In this document: piece by piece, positions 59,491-64,000 of the stretch
How the letters are laid out: every line of letters starts with the position of its first letter
Position numbering within the stretch: the stretch's first letter is position 1
NCBI GenBank assembly: GCA_012274445.1
Contig: JAAROD010000004.1
Span: 806,001-870,000, forward strand
DNA length: 64,000 bases
Reading direction: 5' to 3'
From: Sclerotiophoma versabilis
Taxonomy: Eukaryota; Ascomycota; Dothideomycetes; Pleosporales; Didymellaceae
Notes under the pieces: generated by a model
The model's database searches: none
Told to the model about the DNA's origin: nothing
The model's input: only the letters and a program-made list of their open reading frames with translations
Made by a program: the position numbers and the translations under genes

Positions 59491-59532
59491 CCCTATCATG
59501 GATGCCCTATCATGGATGCCCTATCATGGATG
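59491..59532. repeat. 14-nt tandem repeat, three exact copies
   Basis: CCCTATCATGGATG three times, followed by CCCT. It spans the presumed start codon of the P450 pseudogene, so it creates several ATGs in different frames. Confidence 0.9.
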
Positions 59533-61097
59533 CCCTTCTCAACCTATACGTTAGGTTTGCGAGCACTTTGTTCGTAGCATTACTATCCTGGAGAATATGG
59601 AGATTTACGATCCGCCCTCGTTTTCATCCTACCAAGCCAAAGGAATTTCCATACTGGATCCCGTTTGTTGGTCATGCTTTCAGTGTATTCAAAGACTTCA
59701 ACAGCACTATCAGTCGTGGCGCGCAATACTTCCAGTATATAAGCGAACCCTTTACGGTAGTCATCGCTGGCGAGAAGATATATATCGGAACATCAGCAGA
59801 GGACATCAACGCAGTCTGGAACAACTCCAAACCACTATTGCTGGACGCTATCGCTATGGAATTGTATACTCGGATTGGTATCACTGAGCAAGGCCGAAGA
59901 GCCATGTTCGAAACTCATGCATCAGCGCAGTACAATGCACGTAATGGTCGCGCTTTGACGCCTACACAGATGGCGCAGGAGTTTCATAAGCAACAACTTC
60001 AGAACGGCCCCAAATTGGATGCTCTGATGACCGAGAAGATCATCCCTGGCCTTATCGAACATTTGGCTTTTTTTGATCCCGCACATCCTGCTGTCATGTC
60101 ACAGTCTGGACCATCGGCCATCATCTCCTTGTTCGACCTATGCGTCAACGCATTTATAGTTGAGGATACAGACGCCTACTTCGGCCCAAAGCTTCGCCAA
60201 ATTGCACCAGCCCTCGTATCCACGTTCGTGGACTGGGAGCACATTAATTGGAAGTTCCTCATGCGACTACCGGCGTTTCTTGCCAAAGACATGCTGACGT
60301 CCATGGCAACAATGATAGATGCGTTTGAGGCGTACTACAAGCTACCTCGTAGCGAACGTCCGGGTGCGAGTCACTGGGTCACTGCGCTCGAAGACATGTT
60401 GCAAGAGGTGGGTTTGACAGAAAGGGAGATGGGACAATTCACACTACTGCACTACTGGGCGTAAGTTGCTCATGCCATCTGGAACGAAAATCCTGACGTA
60501 CTACAGCTTCGTAGGGAAACACTTACAAGCTCGCCTTCTGGCTTCTCGCGCACCTTGTACATCACCCTACTCTCATCTCCCAAATACGAGAGGAAGTCGT
60601 TCCAGCCGTCAAACCAGACAGCATTGACGAGACATATCTCCTCGAACGCTGTCCAATGTTGGATTCCCTTACGAACGAGACCCTTCGTTTTACAGTCGCA
60701 ACGTCTCTTGCGCGTGTCGTAATGGCGCCCTGCACCATAGGAAACAAGATCCTCCATCCAGGCCACAAAGTCATGCTATCCTATCTCAGCCCTGCATTAC
60801 GATGCATCGGTCTGGGGTCCTTCGCCATCAATTCTGCAGCCCGAAAGGTTTCTCCCGAGCCCAAAACTAGCTAAAAGCACATCCTACCGGCCCTGGGGTG
60901 GCGGGTCTACAAAGCGTCCAGGACGTTTCTTTGCCAGGAGGTCTGTGAACGCGGTCGTGGCGATTCTGTTGGCACGATATGATTTGGAGGTTATTGGCGG
61001 AGAGTTCCCGAAAATGGATTGGGCCAGGCCAAGTCCGGGAATTGCGCCTGTCATTAGGGGCCAGGATGTGCAGGTCAAGTGTACGCCATGGTTTTGA
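59526..61097 (+). pseudogene. Cytochrome P450 pseudogene
   Basis: A membrane-anchored monooxygenase gene in origin. Exon 1 from the ATG at 59526 encodes an N-terminal anchor (LYVRFASTLFVALLSWRIWRF) and PYWIPFVGHAFSVFKDF, running intact to 60460. A normal intron follows (GTAAGT..CTACAG, 60461-60506). After it, one extra base near 60514-60519 shifts the frame. The next segment (TYKLAFWLLAHLVHHPTLIS) with the helix-K ExxR (NETLR) is in another frame, and a second shift between 60781 and 60794 moves the rest again (LHYDASVWG, PERFLP). The haem-binding loop reads PWGGGSTKRPGRFF, with CGT (Arg, 60915-60917) where the thiolate Cys must be. These three lesions make it non-functional. The subfamily resembles CYP7/8-like fungal P450s, unproven. 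Confidence 0.85.
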
Positions 61098-61281
61098 CGT
61101 TGCCAAGATGGGCCTTGATCCACGCCATCGTCAAGCTGTACTTACAAGTGCACACGTACGGGTAGGGGAACATGACGTCGAGCACGCAAAGGGAGTAAGA
61201 AGCGGTCGTGAACTCTTTGCACTGTTCGAAGAGGTACATAATCGTGAATCGCCGTTGTAATGCTACCCAAACACGTTCCTT

Positions 61282-63440
61282 CTACTGACTGGCTGGGCTC
61301 TCCGCCCACGATGAACCATCACTTGGTGGACTGGCCATGCCCAGGCCGTAACCCTGGCTCGTATCGAAGAGTGCGTCGTGTTCCATGGGTATCGCAAACA
61401 TGCTGCCCCAGCCTTGTGCCATCATGAGATCCGGGAACGCAATAGCGGGCGTTGGGCTATATTGCTGGTATGAGCTTAGCGGCGCCATACCTACGGCCGC
61501 CATCGATTGAGGTTGGTTTGGCAGCTGCGTCGGCTGCTGACCCATGTTCTGGGGTAGAGAGTAATCAGGATAGTTGATAGGCGCTGTGTAGGTCTGCGGT
61601 TGCTGATGCGAGAAGGTTGTCGAAACCGGAACGCCAGTCGAGGAGGATGAGACAGACGGAGAAGATTGGGGCTGAGGAAGTGTCGATGGGGTATGTTGAT
61701 TGGCAATTTGGGGCGGGCTGACCGTGCCAGTAGCACGTATCATTTTTTCGTACCAACTCTGAATCTTGCGGGTACGCTGTTCGTAGTAGTAGAAAATGTC
61801 CTTCTGCTTATTGCCTTCTCCAGCTCTCCCTACCAATGCTCCGATTCGAAGAACCAGATGTCGGAATACATGATCGATGTTCAGACGGTGCCGTAGGTCG
61901 CGAGTGTGGGTTTCAACATGTGGGTTTCTGCTGACAATAGCAAATTTAGCAGCCAGTGTGACACCGAAATTTAGCTGAATCCACTCTATATTTGTGAGAG
62001 CCATCTCTGACTTCGGAGGCAACCACAAATACAGATCGAGGAAGGACTTAGCGCCTTCCAAGCCCTCGCACAAGATGTTCCGATGAAGGTATGGGGACTG
62101 TTGCAGGTTACGCTCGAAGAACGCAACTTGATAAAGGAATAGCTTTGCCGTATGGAACTGCATGAAAAGCAGATCTAAATGTCCGTGTTAGCCATGTCAA
62201 AAACCTGTGTATAGAAGCGCATACGGCTATCGCTGACGTCAGAGCACAAGTAAACCCTAAACTCTTCAAGTTCAGCACGTACGCGTAGGTATGACGAGTG
62301 TGCTTCAGCGTCCGAGTCATGAGCTGCTTTCGCAACCTGATCGATATCTTCGAGGATTCGTTGTAAGCGTATGACGTGGTAGAGGTCCTTGTCCGTCCTG
62401 TACTCGGCCTTTTGCTGCAAAGCTAGACATCCTTCCTCGATGAATGGTGTACAAGAGAACGTATTCATCTTATCGAGCAATTTCGCAATGCTATAGGTAA
62501 TTAGCCTCTGCAGGCCCATTTTCAACAAACGCAACATACGTGGATGCTATGTAGAAAACACCTGCAGCTGCTCTCTGTGCGGCTGAATCTGAATTGCTCT
62601 CCCCTTTATATCCGTCTCTTGCAATGGGGTCTCGCTTACTGCCCTCGTCAGGCTTTTGGTGTATGGGCTTGCGATCAAGGCGTAGGTCGACGGCTATCGA
62701 GATAGCGAGTTGGAGATATTGCGAGTAGTTTTTCGATCGCCCGTGGAATTGATTCCTGTTGGCAATCAGAGTCAAGTTGCAGGAACATAAACGAATGTAT
62801 GTTACCAAGCCAGTGCGACCAACAGGCCCTGCAAGTATTGCAAATCCAAACATTCATCGCCGCCATATAGCACTTTATCGCTAACCATGTACTTGAATCG
62901 GTGGTACAGCTTGTCCTGCGTCTGGAGATCGTGGTAGCACGCGACCGATATGATGGCAAGGAACAAGAACGGCTTTGCATGTCGAAGATCGCCGGCGGTT
63001 GTGTGTGGAGGTATAATGACGAAAGGAAAGTGCGGCATCATGTCTGTCTTGTACATCTCCACGAGCGTCTCAGCTCGCTCAATGGACACAACATCATCGT
63101 CGATAATGTCGCCCTCGCCAGCGACGGGCGGCGAACTCTGACGAACGGAAGTCGCGCTGCCTTCAGGGAGGGGCTGCTGCACAACGGGGCCTTTCTGCTG
63201 TAGCCGAAGTAGATCTTTGACCTGCTGCTCAAGAGCCTGAATGCGAGAGTCGCGCTTGGCTGAGTTGTCACGTCGCCGGGCTGGCCGGAACACGCAGTTC
63301 TTGCCCAGGCGGGCACATCGGTCGCAGATATCCTGGCGCTGGGTGCGGTCGCATCGAATCTTCAGCGAGAAGCAGTTTTGGCATGTCTTTGAGAGGAGCA
63401 CGCCGCCGGAGGGGTCAGCTCCCGGTGGGGCTAGTGACAT
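61282..63440 (-). CDS. Zn2Cys6 fungal transcription factor
   Basis: A nuclear DNA-binding regulator. Four exons, 63440..62806, 62755..62540, 62490..62205 and 62157..61282, give 670 aa; introns are 47-50 nt. The zinc cluster near residues 20-49 has C-x2-C-x6-C (CQNCFSLKIRC), a linker DRTQRQDI and C-x2-C-x6-C (CDRCARLGKNC). A coiled coil follows (SRIQALEQQVKDLLRLQQ), then the middle homology region (ETLVEMYKTDMMPHFPFVII to ECLDLQYLQGLLVALAW). The C-terminal third is Gln/Pro/Ser-rich, likely an activation region. The last intron has a weak GTTTTT donor; the other splice sites are good. It is convergent with the P450 pseudogene, so it may once have controlled that locus. The start is the first ATG in frame. 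Confidence 0.88.
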
Positions 63441-64000
63441 GATGGCTCCGGTCGCACAAAGGCAGCACTTAAGCTTCTCGTAATGCCCGCACGAGGTCGA
63501 ACATCAAGAAGCCACTTCTCGTGACCTCGGTCTACTGCAAGCGGAAGTGTCTAACAGCATGGAAGGATTATGGACTGCAGTTGGAGGCGTGGTGCCCGCC
63601 AAGCATTGACGACCAGCTTCTCTGATTGGCGCTAGAGTGTGACTTCGCTGCTGTACCAGAGTGTCGGGTCGAGAATCCTTCGAGGCGATGAAAGACACGT
63701 CTGCAATGAATTGGAGACCGTCGGTAAGTACTCGGATTTGGATAGCGTGCCAAATTGTGAGGTTCGGCTGATGAAGACGCGATTAAGCCGGCGGCCTGTG
63801 AAGCTGCTGCGCAGCGTTGGGCTCGTGATCCTCCATGTTGTGCGATGTGATCGTGGCCCCCACTAGGGCAATCAGGCACCCGAGCTGACCCGTTGTAAGA
63901 CAAGATGAAGCTTCAAAAGTTGAAAGAGAGTGGCCAGCAATCGCACCTGCAGGACAATTAGGGTAAGTCCCCACCTTGGCTCACTGCGCGCCAAGTTAAG
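63441..64000. other. 5' flank of the Zn2Cys6 gene
   Basis: Promoter side of the regulator. Short open frames only; nothing recognised up to the window edge. Confidence 0.4.

Noticed and set aside
1..64000. tRNA genes and CRISPR arrays
   Set aside because: No B-box-like GGTTCGANTCC in a tRNA context on either strand, and no regularly spaced direct repeats of CRISPR type.

Overview
This window looks like nuclear DNA of a filamentous ascomycete (Pezizomycotina; Dothideomycetes is a guess, not shown). The evidence is short introns of about 43-117 nt with GT..AG ends and CTAAC/CTGAC-type branch sites, a typical fungal gene set (ENA-type Na+ pump, Zn2Cys6 regulator, Cyk3, lanosterol synthase, a CinY-like secreted protein) and no operon structure. 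I resolved exon structures by hand from reading frame, splice signals and known family sequence. No tRNA, rRNA or CRISPR array was seen.

Layout. 1-4.3 kb: ENA-type P-type ATPase (-). 4.3-9.7 kb: gene-poor, with two small candidate genes (-). 9.7-11.8 kb: a secreted CinY/HET-C-like protein ending in HDEL (-). 12.6-17.5 kb: a Rad9/Crb2/53BP1-type checkpoint mediator (-). 17.9-19.4 kb: Nob1 endonuclease (-). 19.4-22.5 kb: gene-poor. 22.5-23.4 kb: an unrecognised spliced gene (+). 24.2-25.1 kb: Tim22 (-). 25.7-27.3 kb: a DUF4048-type protein (-). 28.8-31.1 kb: a GCK-III Ste20-like kinase (+). 32.1-34.5 kb: lanosterol synthase (-). 35.7-36.8 kb: a low-complexity hypothetical protein (-). 36.8-39.7 kb: gene-poor. 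39.7-40.5 kb: a DUF1295 membrane protein (-). 41.4-44.0 kb: an ATP-dependent DNA ligase (+). 44.9-46.9 kb: cytosolic GluRS (-). 47.5-51.8 kb: Cyk3 (-). 51.8-54.1 kb: gene-poor.

The right end (54-63.5 kb) is an accessory-looking block: an MCT-like MFS transporter, a small membrane protein, a small secreted-protein candidate with a clear TATA box, an AT-rich stretch with a possible retrotransposon relic, a broken cytochrome P450 and a Zn2Cys6 transcription factor. It could be a decayed metabolic cluster, but no synthase is present.

Most of the rest is housekeeping: ion export, DNA-damage signalling, 18S rRNA maturation, mitochondrial import, sterol synthesis, translation, cytokinesis. These genes act independently, and their order does not imply a shared pathway. 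The most interesting items are the HDEL-terminated CinY-like protein, the P450 pseudogene with a lost haem cysteine, the alanine-rich insertion in Tim22, a BRCT-less DNA ligase, and several small spliced genes that plain ORF calling would miss.
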